A stretch of DNA of 64,000 nucleotides, taken from the NCBI GenBank assembly GCA_964517315.1, contig CAZFCJ010000003.1, positions 4,837 to 68,836 of the forward strand, read 5' to 3'. A program made the position numbers and the translations under genes. The notes beneath the pieces were generated by a model. The model was not told the origin of the DNA. It did not search any database and worked only from the letters and a program-made list of their open reading frames with translations. This DNA comes from DASWJQ01 sp964517315 (GTDB lineage Bacteria > Chloroflexota > Anaerolineae > Anaerolineales > E44-bin32). Below are positions 40,685-48,095 of the stretch, piece after piece; positions within the stretch are counted from its first letter, which is position 1, and every line of letters starts with the position of its first letter.

Positions 40685-41324
40685 TCGAAGGGCGCCGCGA
40701 CTGCGCGTGTCCATCCCCATCCGGAGTCAGGTCGAGCAGATGATTCAAGCGGACCGACTTGGCCCGCAGGTAGGAAGCGTTCTCGTCGGTGACCGGGGCC
40801 TCGAGTGGCACTCGGGCAGCAACGTGGATGCCGGCCTGATTCAGTTGGTCAATCTTATCCGGATTGTTGGTCAGCAGCCGCACGCTGAAGACATGCAAAT
40901 CGCGGAGGATCGCAGCCGCGGTACTGTAGTCGCGCGCATCCGGCGCGTGGCCGAGCATCAGGTTGGCATCCACTGTATCGTAGCCTTCGTCCTGCAGGTT
41001 GTAGGCGCGAAGCTTATCCAGTAAGCCGATGCCTCGGCCTTCTTGGCGCATATAGAGTACGACCCCCCGGCCCTCCTCCGCGATCTCGGCCAGTGAGCGC
41101 TTCAGCTGGACTCCACAGTCGCAGCGGGTTGAGCCCATCACGTCGCCCGTGAAGCACTCCGAGTGAATTCGCACGAGAACGGGATCCTCGGCGGTGAGGT
41201 CTCCCATCAGCATGGCCAGGTGCTGTTTATCGTCGCTGTCACTCTCGTAGAGACAAAGTCTGAATTCGCCCCTGCTGGTGGGGATGCGGGCCGAGGAGCG
41301 TATGCGGACTGCGGGGTCGGTCAT
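40668..41324 (-). CDS. ribA: GTP cyclohydrolase II
   Basis: 218-residue enzyme that opens GTP to 2,5-diamino-6-ribosylamino-4(3H)-pyrimidinone 5'-phosphate. The zinc cysteines are visible at C57, C68 and C70 (HSECFTGDVMGSTRCDCG), followed by YMRQEGRGIGLLDKLRAYNLQD and TNNPDKI. No RibB domain is fused. The short C-terminal tail is Arg-rich. It leads the recognised enzymes of the coupled unit and has no riboflavin synthase or lumazine synthase genes around it, so it is probably not a general riboflavin gene. ATG 41324 overlaps the stop of a 49-codon frame. Confidence 0.93.
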   Translation of the reverse strand: MTDPAVRIRSSARIPTSRGEFRLCLYESDSDDKQHLAMLMGDLTAEDPVLVRIHSECFTGDVMGSTRCDCGVQLKRSLAEIAEEGRGVVLYMRQEGRGIGLLDKLRAYNLQDEGYDTVDANLMLGHAPDARDYSTAAAILRDLHVFSVRLLTNNPDKIDQLNQAGIHVAARVPLEAPVTDENASYLRAKSVRLNHLLDLTPDGDGHAQSRRPSNGRRT

Positions 41325-41470
41325 GGCAGGTTCTGTCCTTGCGGTGTCGGGCGCACATTGCCGTCTCTCAAACGGCCGACCACGGTTTGTGCGCACATGA
41401 ACTGCTGGATTGCCCTGGCGGGGACGTAGGCGTGGCCCTCCTCGTTATTTCTTACGGGCGAAAAGCGCAT
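41321..41470 (-). CDS. Candidate 49-residue protein at the head of the cluster
   Basis: An ATG at 41470 opens a 49-codon frame whose TGA overlaps the GTP cyclohydrolase II ATG (ATGA), the same arrangement used by most genes downstream. A minus-strand TAGAAT (41490-41485) ends 14 nt before this ATG, so the mRNA would be near-leaderless, as predicted for several other genes here. The protein is polar (MRFSPVRNNEEGHAYVP..., ending RPTPQGQNLP), with two cysteine-free arginine-rich turns and one Cys. No family was recognised. It could instead be untranslated leader. Confidence 0.45.
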   Translation of the reverse strand: MRFSPVRNNEEGHAYVPARAIQQFMCAQTVVGRLRDGNVRPTPQGQNLP

Positions 41471-41484
41471 ATTGGATTGAACCC

Positions 41485-41490
41485 ATTCTA
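41485..41490 (-). promoter_or_regulatory. -10 box for the pterin-like cluster
   Basis: TAGAAT on the minus strand, in CCGGTAGAATGGG. A poor -35 candidate TTCGCA lies 16 bp upstream. Transcription would begin near 41478, only about 8 nt before the ATG of the 49-codon frame. Confidence 0.4.
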
Positions 41491-41562
41491 CCGGATGTCC
41501 ATGAGATGCGAATCCGCGGGAAGGGATGAACGCGATAACATTAGGCCGTTGCAGGTCGTGAA

Positions 41563-43326
41563 GTGAGCTCGGGAGCCCTACAGTTGCGCGAACCCAAGCA
41601 AGTTGCCCACAGCCAGGCAGTGCGCGATTATCGGCGCGCACGTCAGAAAGCGGCCTTGCAGATCATATTCGATCGGCTCCGCGGACGGCCCACAGAGCTG
41701 CTTTCTTATGAGCAGGTTCAAGACAAGCTGCGGGCTCGTCCATCGTCGTCGAAGAAGCTGCGCGAAATCCCCCTGAATTCCATTGTTGGCAGCGTAGGCC
41801 GTTACGGCGATTTCACCCGCTCGTTCCTGCCCCGCGATGCGAGCGATGAGCAGCGATGGGCGCGTGTCAAAGCTATGGCTGAGGACCTGCAGGGGCTGCC
41901 TCCGATCGACGTGTACAAGATCGGCGAAGCCTATTTCGTGAGCGACGGTCACCACCGCGTTTCCGTCGCCCGAGAGTTCGGAGCGGCGACGATTGAAGCC
42001 TATGTGACGGAGGTCAGCGCCCGGGTGGCCGTCACAGCCGAGGACGAAGCCCGCGATGTCATTCTCAAGGGGGAGTACACACACTTCCTGCAGCGGACCG
42101 AGCTGGACAAGCTGCGGCCGGAGGCCGAGATCCGGCTCACAGAGCCCGGAAAGTATGAAGCGCTGCTGGAGCACATCGACGTGCACCGGTACTTCATGGG
42201 CATCGAGCGGTCTCAGGAGGTCCCCTACGGGCAAGCAGTCGTTCACTGGTACGACAGCGTCTATCTGCCGGTCGTCCATTCGATCCGCCAACAAGGCATC
42301 TTAAGGGATTTCCCAGGACGCACCGAGGCGGATTTGTATCTGTGGGTCATGGAACATCGTGAACAACTGCGCGAGAGTTTGGGTTGGGAGGTGACCGCCG
42401 ACCAGGCTGCCGAGAGCCTGGCATTCCGCCATGGCCGAACGTCGAGCCGTGTGGTCGGCCGTGTGGGTGAGCGCATCCGAGAGGCGATCGTCCCCGAGGA
42501 GCTGGACGGCGGGCCACCCGCCGGCGACTGGCGACGGCAGGTCGTATCTCGGCGCACCGACGATCGGCTGTTCAGGGACATCCTGGTTCCGGTCAGTGGG
42601 GACGACGCGGGCTGGCAGGCGGTGGAGCAGGCCATAACCATCGCCCGGCGAGAGGGTGGCCGGATGCTCGGATTGCACGTGCTGGTCGGCGATGCCGAGG
42701 AGGAGCTGCAGCGCAGCAGACGGATGCGCGAGAGATTCCAATCCCGGTGTGAAGAGAGCGAAATCCCCGGCCAAATGATCGCTGAGTTCGGTGAGATTTC
42801 AGTGGTGATCGCCGAGCGGGCGCGCTGGACGGACCTGGTGGTCCTGAGCTTGCAGCACCCGCCGGGCGAAAGTCCCTCCGCCAGGCTGAGTTCGGGCCTT
42901 AGCAAACTCATCCGCCGCTGCCCGCGGCCGCTCCTTATCGTCCCCAATGAGGCGACCGAGCTGGCCCACCCACTGCTCGCCTACGACGGCAGTCCAAAGG
43001 CCCGGGAAGCGCTTTTCGTGGCGGCGTACGCGGCCTCGGCCTGGGGCCTGCCGCTCACCGTTCTCAGCGTGCAGGAGGACGATGGGGGTGGCGAGGCAGC
43101 GCTGCGCGAAGCACAAGGATATCTCGACGAACGAGGTGTGGAAGCCGAGTTCGTGCTGGGCGAAGGCGAGCTCGTAAGAGCTCTCCTGGAATTGGCGGAA
43201 GCGAAGGCGTGCGATCTGCTTCTCTTGGGGGGCTATGGAGCCAATCCGGTGTTGGAAGCGGTTTTGGGGAGCAGCGTCGACCAGGTGCTGCGCCGCTCAA
43301 CGCTGCCGCTGCTGATCTGCCGTTGA
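41563..43326 (+). CDS. ParB-like domain fused to tandem universal stress (Usp) domains
   Basis: 587 residues. Residues about 70-150 form a ParB/Srx-like domain: VGRYGDFTRSFLPR, then LPPIDVYKIGEAYFVSDGHHRVSVAREFGA, where DGHHR is the nucleotide-binding motif of this fold. A helical region (170-320) follows. Two Usp domains complete the protein: one from about 340 (RDILVPVSGDDAG ... LVVLSL) and one from about 465 (HPLLAYDGSPKAREAL ... DLLLLGGYGANPVLEAVLGSSVDQVLRRSTLPLLI) with a recognisable GxxGxxxxxxxGS ATP-type loop. Start is GTG 41563, divergent from the pterin-like cluster. Function unknown; ATP- or stress-responsive control is inferred. Confidence 0.78.
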   Translation: MSSGALQLREPKQVAHSQAVRDYRRARQKAALQIIFDRLRGRPTELLSYEQVQDKLRARPSSSKKLREIPLNSIVGSVGRYGDFTRSFLPRDASDEQRWARVKAMAEDLQGLPPIDVYKIGEAYFVSDGHHRVSVAREFGAATIEAYVTEVSARVAVTAEDEARDVILKGEYTHFLQRTELDKLRPEAEIRLTEPGKYEALLEHIDVHRYFMGIERSQEVPYGQAVVHWYDSVYLPVVHSIRQQGILRDFPGRTEADLYLWVMEHREQLRESLGWEVTADQAAESLAFRHGRTSSRVVGRVGERIREAIVPEELDGGPPAGDWRRQVVSRRTDDRLFRDILVPVSGDDAGWQAVEQAITIARREGGRMLGLHVLVGDAEEELQRSRRMRERFQSRCEESEIPGQMIAEFGEISVVIAERARWTDLVVLSLQHPPGESPSARLSSGLSKLIRRCPRPLLIVPNEATELAHPLLAYDGSPKAREALFVAAYAASAWGLPLTVLSVQEDDGGGEAALREAQGYLDERGVEAEFVLGEGELVRALLELAEAKACDLLLLGGYGANPVLEAVLGSSVDQVLRRSTLPLLICR

Positions 43327-43418
43327 CCCGCGATGGAGTAGAATGAACCGCTCAGGTCCCTGCTCATCGTACGGGGCATCGTAGGCGGCCATAGCAGAAG
43401 AGAGGTCAGAGAACAGGC

Positions 43419-44411
43419 GTGAGTCTACTCGAGGTCCAAGAACTTTCCCGCAGCTACGATGGCGTTCAGGCGGTTAAGGGGGTCAGCTTCTCCGTGGAGG
43501 AGGGTGAAATTTTCGGCTTCCTGGGGCCAAACGGGGCAGGGAAGACCACCACGATGCACATGCTCTCCACCCTGCTGCGTCCGTCGAGCGGTGGAGGGAC
43601 GGTGGCGGGGCATGATGTGGTCCAAGACCCTCACGGGGTTCGGCGCACCATCGGCGTCGTATTCCAGGAACCCAGCCTTGACGAGCAGCTGACCGGCCGC
43701 GAGAACCTGCGCTTTCACGCCATGCTGTACAACGTCGCTCGGGACACCTTCGACGACAGGGTTGAAGAACTGCTCAGCCTGGTGGAACTGAGCGACCGGG
43801 CGGACGACAAAGTGGAGACCTACTCGGGCGGGATGAAGCGCCGCCTCGAGATGGTGCGGGGGCTCCTGCACCAGCCCAAACTCCTGTTTTTGGACGAACC
43901 GACCTTAGGGCTGGATCCGCAAACGCGCCGGCACATCTGGTCCTACCTGCACGAACTGCGCGGGCGGGAAAACGTCACCATCTTCATGACGACTCATTAC
44001 ATGGACGAGGCGGAGAATTGTGACCGGATCGCGATCATCGATCGGGGAGAATTGGTGGCATTGGACTCGCCGGCCGCGCTGAAGTCGATCGTCGGCGGCG
44101 ATGTGATCACCGCCTGGACCAGCGACAACGAGGGCGCGCTGCGGCGGCTGAACCGGGAGAACGAATTGTCGGGTCGGCTGGGGCCGAGTGGTGAGCTCGT
44201 GCTCGAGGTCGCGGAGGGGGAGCGTTTCATCCCCGCCATGATGTCCGAGTTGAGCAACGGAGGAAGCCCGATCCGCGTCGAAAGCGTGAGCCTACGCAGG
44301 CCGACCCTGGAGGACGTTTTCATCAAGATCACCGGTCGTTCAATCCGGCCGCAAAGGGCCGAGGGCGCAGCCAGTCTCCCGATGCGCATCCGGGCGCGCA
44401 GAAGGCGTTAG
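43419..44411 (+). CDS. ABC-2 exporter ATP-binding protein (DrrA type)
   Basis: 330-residue ATPase. Walker A GPNGAGKTT, signature YSGGMKRRLEM, Walker B LLFLDEPTLGLDPQTR, and the H-loop in TTHYMDEAE. The long C-terminal extension after the nucleotide domain with LRRPTLEDVFIKITG is typical of DrrA-like daunorubicin-resistance ATPases. Partner permease follows after 6 nt. The start is GTG, about 20 nt after AGAGAGGTC. Exports a drug, lipid or polysaccharide; the cargo is not evident. Confidence 0.92.
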   Translation: MSLLEVQELSRSYDGVQAVKGVSFSVEEGEIFGFLGPNGAGKTTTMHMLSTLLRPSSGGGTVAGHDVVQDPHGVRRTIGVVFQEPSLDEQLTGRENLRFHAMLYNVARDTFDDRVEELLSLVELSDRADDKVETYSGGMKRRLEMVRGLLHQPKLLFLDEPTLGLDPQTRRHIWSYLHELRGRENVTIFMTTHYMDEAENCDRIAIIDRGELVALDSPAALKSIVGGDVITAWTSDNEGALRRLNRENELSGRLGPSGELVLEVAEGERFIPAMMSELSNGGSPIRVESVSLRRPTLEDVFIKITGRSIRPQRAEGAASLPMRIRARRRR

Positions 44412-44417
44412 CCACCG

Positions 44418-45218
44418 ATGACTGCTTCCCTTCAGGCCGCTCTGCGCGGCGCGTTCACGATCTGGCTTCGCGATCTGATCCGGTTTTCGCGCGACCGATC
44501 GCGGCTCGCCTCCTCACTCGGACAACCGCTCCTGTTCCTGCTGCTCTTCGGCGGCGGCTTCTCGGCCGTGGTCTCGGAGCTGGGCGCCGGAGAGCTCGAT
44601 TACACTCAATTCTTGTTCCCGGGGATTCTGGCGATGACCGTGCTCTTTACCGCGGTGTTTTCGGCGGTCTCCGTCGTCTGGGACAGGGAATTTGGCTTCT
44701 TGAAGGAAGTGATGGTGGCGCCGGTTTCCCGCATCGCCGTCGCGGTGGGCAAAGTGGCGGGCGGCTCGACGGTGGCCCTACTGCAAGGGCTGATCATCAT
44801 GGCCCTGGGGCCCGTCCTCGGAATTGGATTCTCGTTCGGGCAAGTTGTGCTGATATTTGGCATCCTGCTCCTGCTGGCGGTGATGATGACTTCCTTTGGC
44901 TTGTTGCTGGCGTCCCGACAGCAATCCATGGAAGGTTTTCATATGATGATGAACTTCGTGCTGCTGCCCATGTTCTTCCTGTCGGGGGCGTTCTTTCCGC
45001 TGCGCGGGGTTCCGGCCTGGATGTACCTGTTGGCGACGGCCGATCCGGTGACATACGGCGTCGACCCGTTGCGGCAGATCGTCCTTCGGGGTGAGATCAG
45101 CCAGGCAGCCCTGCAAACCATTGCCCTTCATCCCGTGGGCGTGAACGCCGTTCTGATGCTCGTCTTCGCGCTCGCTTTCTTGTTGCCCGGCGTCTGGCTC
45201 TTCAGCAGGCCGGAATAG
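44418..45218 (+). CDS. ABC-2 type transporter permease (DrrB type)
   Basis: 266-residue membrane protein with six TM segments in the ABC-2 arrangement. The N-terminal IWLRDLIRFSRDRSRLASSL is the elbow helix; LFPGILAMTVLFTAVFSAVSVVWDREFGFLKEVMVAPVSR is the signature region. It forms the exporter with the ATPase encoded directly before. The two genes make a self-contained operon, followed by a 410-nt gap. Confidence 0.9.
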   Translation: MTASLQAALRGAFTIWLRDLIRFSRDRSRLASSLGQPLLFLLLFGGGFSAVVSELGAGELDYTQFLFPGILAMTVLFTAVFSAVSVVWDREFGFLKEVMVAPVSRIAVAVGKVAGGSTVALLQGLIIMALGPVLGIGFSFGQVVLIFGILLLLAVMMTSFGLLLASRQQSMEGFHMMMNFVLLPMFFLSGAFFPLRGVPAWMYLLATADPVTYGVDPLRQIVLRGEISQAALQTIALHPVGVNAVLMLVFALAFLLPGVWLFSRPE

Positions 45219-45285
45219 CGACGTGACGCGAGCCGCTGTGGGGCGCGTCGTCTAGGGCGACTGTGCCGGCGCGTCGGGCCCGGTC

Positions 45286-45301
45286 TGTGTGCCAGATCAC
45301 A
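45286..45301 (+). promoter_or_regulatory. CRP/FNR-family-like operator
   Basis: TGTGT-GCCAGA-TCACA: nine of ten outer positions match the CRP half-sites TGTGA-N6-TCACA. Its centre (45293.5) lies about 38-39 bp before the predicted transcription start near 45332, close to a class II activator position, where it would replace the missing -35. Confidence 0.5.
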
Positions 45302-45319
45302 GCCTAATCTCCGCTACGG

Positions 45320-45325
45320 TATACT
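45320..45325 (+). promoter_or_regulatory. -10 box of the peptide ABC operon
   Basis: TATACT without a -35 hexamer; the CRP-like palindrome occupies the -35 region, suggesting activator dependence. Confidence 0.45.
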
Positions 45326-45628
45326 CTTAGCAATGGACTGTCGCGTCCCCAATAAGGGATCCGAAGTCTGTTTCGACCTGCTCTTCAGCCGGTGGGAATT
45401 GCGGCGCACCCGATTGTTCGGCAAATGGAGAATCTGCACGGGACTGCCCGGATAACGGGGCTCGAATCGATCAAGTTGGCCGTAGTTGCTCGTGGATTCG
45501 AGTGGCTCGCTGTGGCGGATTGACCCGCGGCCCCTGCCTACCGGCCGACGGAGCGGAGCCGACGTTCCGGTTGAAGCTGGATTGATCACTCCTGATCTCG
45601 CCCGCAGCGAAGGAGGTAACCACAGCAT

Positions 45629-47191
45629 ATGAGACGCCGAGGCGGCAAAGGCTCGTTCACTCTGGTACTTGTGCTGTTCATCGGCCTGAGTCTGTCCCTA
45701 TCGGCTTGTGGGGGCGCCGACGGGACGGCGACCGAACCGCCCGCTGAAACTGAGCCGACCTCGCTGGTGGTGGCGTTCGAGCAGATCGTTCAAACCGACC
45801 CGGCAGAGATTTCGTCCGATTCCGAGGTCGCCGTGGCCAACGCGATATACGATTATCTGGTCGACGTCGACGCGGCCAATCAAATTGAGCCGCGCCTGGC
45901 GCGGGATTGGTCGATCAGCGACGACGGTCTGACGTACACGTTCGAACTGGTGGAGAACGCTGTGTTCCACGACGGAACTCCGCTTACCGCCGCCGACGTG
46001 GTCTGGACGTTCAACCGGCTGCGCGATCCGGACTCTGGCTATCCGACGGTCGACCTGTATTCCAACATCGCCTCGGTGGAGGCGACAGGTGAATACGAGG
46101 TCACTTTCACACTGGAGAACACCAACCCGTTCTTCCTGTTCGACCTCAGCGACAACCACGCGCTGATCGTCAAGGATGGGACCGAGGATGCCTCTGCGGT
46201 CGAGGCCGAGGAGTTCAACGGCACGGGTCCCTTCAGGGTGGAATCCTACGATCCCGAAGCTCGCATTGAAATGGTTGCCAACGAGGATTATTGGGCCGAG
46301 GATCTTCCGCGAGTGGACCGGCTCGAGATCATCTTCTTCGGCGACCGAACGGCCGCGGTGGACGCGCTACGAGCCGGCCAGGTGGACGTGGTCATGTCGC
46401 TGCCGACGCCGCTGTACCAGGAGCTGGAAGGGGTGGACGGGATCGAGCGGGCGATGGTGTCCACCAACTCCTTCCCGGTCGTCCGACTGCGCGCCGATCA
46501 GCCGCCCGGAGATGACCCTCGCGTCATGCAGGCGATGCGGCACGCGATCGATCGCCAGGCGGTCTTTGAGCTCGTCCAGCAGGACATGGGCGCCCTGGGC
46601 CGCGATACACCGATTGGCCCACTGTACTCGGAGTTCTACACCGAGGAGATTTCACTTCCTGAACATGATGTACAAAGAGCCCGTGACCTTCTGGCCGACG
46701 CCGGCTACGGCGACGGGCTCGACCTCACACTTCGATTGCCCGAGGCCCAGAACTTCCCCGATCTGGCGGTCGTTCTGCAGGAGCAGCTCGGCGAGGCGGG
46801 CTTCAACATCGAAGTCTCGGTGGAACCGGAAGGCGTCTACTACGGAGAGGGAGGCTGGCTGGAGGCCCCGTTTGGCATCACGGGCTGGGGCTCGCGGCCG
46901 TACCCACAGTTCTATCTGGATGTGATGCTCGTGTGCGGTGCCAAGTGGAACGAATCGCATTTCTGCGATGAGGAGTTCGATCGCCTGGCGCGCATCGCGG
47001 GCACCACGACGGACAAGCAGGAGCAGATTGAGGTCTACCATGAGATTCAGCGCATTCTGATTGAGCGCGGCCCGATCATCGTTCCGTTCTTCTTCCCCCA
47101 GCTTGGTGCCCATGCCAATGCCCTGGAATACTTTGAGATGAAGGCTTTCCCCGGACGGACCGATTTCCGACCGGTGTCCGTCAACCGCTAG
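45629..47191 (+). CDS. ABC substrate-binding lipoprotein, family 5 (peptide type)
   Basis: 520-residue extracytoplasmic solute receptor. A lipoprotein signal (LVLVLFIGLSLSLSAC) with the lipobox cysteine near residue 27 is followed by a short Thr/Glu spacer. SBP_bac_5 features include AVANAIYDYLVD, LARDWSISDDGLTYTFEL, GTPLTAADVVWTFNRLRDP and GTGPFRVESYDPE. Binds oligopeptides, dipeptides, nickel chelates or other cargo. AAGGAGG precedes the ATG by 12 nt. It leads an operon with both permeases and a fused ATPase. Confidence 0.92.
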   Translation: MRRRGGKGSFTLVLVLFIGLSLSLSACGGADGTATEPPAETEPTSLVVAFEQIVQTDPAEISSDSEVAVANAIYDYLVDVDAANQIEPRLARDWSISDDGLTYTFELVENAVFHDGTPLTAADVVWTFNRLRDPDSGYPTVDLYSNIASVEATGEYEVTFTLENTNPFFLFDLSDNHALIVKDGTEDASAVEAEEFNGTGPFRVESYDPEARIEMVANEDYWAEDLPRVDRLEIIFFGDRTAAVDALRAGQVDVVMSLPTPLYQELEGVDGIERAMVSTNSFPVVRLRADQPPGDDPRVMQAMRHAIDRQAVFELVQQDMGALGRDTPIGPLYSEFYTEEISLPEHDVQRARDLLADAGYGDGLDLTLRLPEAQNFPDLAVVLQEQLGEAGFNIEVSVEPEGVYYGEGGWLEAPFGITGWGSRPYPQFYLDVMLVCGAKWNESHFCDEEFDRLARIAGTTTDKQEQIEVYHEIQRILIERGPIIVPFFFPQLGAHANALEYFEMKAFPGRTDFRPVSVNR

Positions 47192-47203
47192 CATCGGACG
47201 GTC

Positions 47204-48091
47204 GTGAGTTCGACCCAGGCCACCGCGAGGTCCGGGAGCGCAGCCCCTACCGTAGGGTTGCGGTCACTGGACATCCTGGCCTCCCTGTTCCGCAGGCCCG
47301 CCTCGGCGGTGGGCACGACCATCATTCTAGTCTTCCTGCTGTCCGCCATCTTCGGCCCCTGGCTGGCACCCTACGGCGCCAACCAGCAGATTGTGGAGGA
47401 TATAAGGCAGCCGCCCGGCCCAGATCACTGGTTTGGCACCGACAACCTCGGTCGCGATGTGTTCAGCCGAGTGCTGCTGGGAGCGGGTGACATCCTCGCC
47501 TTGGCCGGCCTGGGCACGGTCCTGGCAGTGCTGATCGGGACCTCGTTTGGCCTGATCAGCGGCTACCTCGGTGGCGCATTCGATGAAGTCACCATGCGCC
47601 TGTTCGACGGCCTGCTGGCCATGCCGGCGCTGCTGCTCTCGCTCCTGCTCCTCGGAACCCTGGGCCCCTCCCGCAACAGCGTGCTGATCGTGATCGTGGT
47701 CGTGTATACGCCGATCGTGGCCCGTGTCGTCCGCAGCGTCGTGCTCTCGGTAAAGAACAAGGCTTTCGTGGAGGCTGCCCGGGTGCAGGGCGCTCCATTG
47801 CCCCGGCTGTTGCTGCGTGAGATTCTTCCCTCTACGCTGCCCGCACTGACCGTGGAGGCTTCTTTGCGCTTTTCATACGCCATCTTTTTGGTCGCCTCGC
47901 TCGGGTTTCTGGGGGTCGGGGTCCAGCCGCCGAGCCCGGATTGGGGTCTGATGGTCAAAGAGGCCCGCCAATTTGTAAGCCAAATACCCTGGGCGATGTA
48001 CTTCCCGGCCGGGGCGATCGCGGTCGTGGTGGTGGGCGCGAACTTGCTTGCCGACGGGCTCAAACGTGCGCTGCAGCGGGTGGAGGGGTGA
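47204..48091 (+). CDS. ABC peptide transporter permease (DppC/OppC type)
   Basis: 295-residue inner-membrane permease. The cytoplasmic N-terminus and first TM (TTIILVFLLSAIFGPWLAPY) precede HWFGTDNLGRDVFSRVLLGAGD, the OppC_N signature. The EAA loop is VEAARVQGAPLPRLLLREILPSTLP. GTG start, 12 nt after the binding-protein stop. It pairs with the DppB-type permease at 50177; the ATPase gene lies between them, an unusual order compared with dppABCDF. Confidence 0.92.
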   Translation: MSSTQATARSGSAAPTVGLRSLDILASLFRRPASAVGTTIILVFLLSAIFGPWLAPYGANQQIVEDIRQPPGPDHWFGTDNLGRDVFSRVLLGAGDILALAGLGTVLAVLIGTSFGLISGYLGGAFDEVTMRLFDGLLAMPALLLSLLLLGTLGPSRNSVLIVIVVVYTPIVARVVRSVVLSVKNKAFVEAARVQGAPLPRLLLREILPSTLPALTVEASLRFSYAIFLVASLGFLGVGVQPPSPDWGLMVKEARQFVSQIPWAMYFPAGAIAVVVVGANLLADGLKRALQRVEG

Positions 48092-48095
48092 GGCG

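Larger units (their letters stand above)
45219..45628. other. Long leader and regulatory region of the peptide ABC operon
   Basis: 410 nt without a gene on either strand. It holds a CRP/FNR-like palindrome (45286-45301), a TATACT -10 (45320-45325), then about 295 nt of potential 5' untranslated RNA ending in AAGGAGG (45610-45616) before the ATG at 45629. I found no tRNA or known riboswitch consensus in it. Confidence 0.6.

Noticed and set aside
43323..43344. TTGACC and TAGAAT upstream of the DrrA-type gene as a promoter
   Set aside because: The spacing is only 10 bp and TTGACC overlaps the end of the preceding gene. The -10 alone may work, but the pair is not a sigma-70 promoter.
47248..47262. 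Palindrome CCCTACCGTAGGG resembling the GTAGGGGC family
   Set aside because: It is inside the permease coding sequence, has a different arm order and no matching flanks, so it is probably chance.
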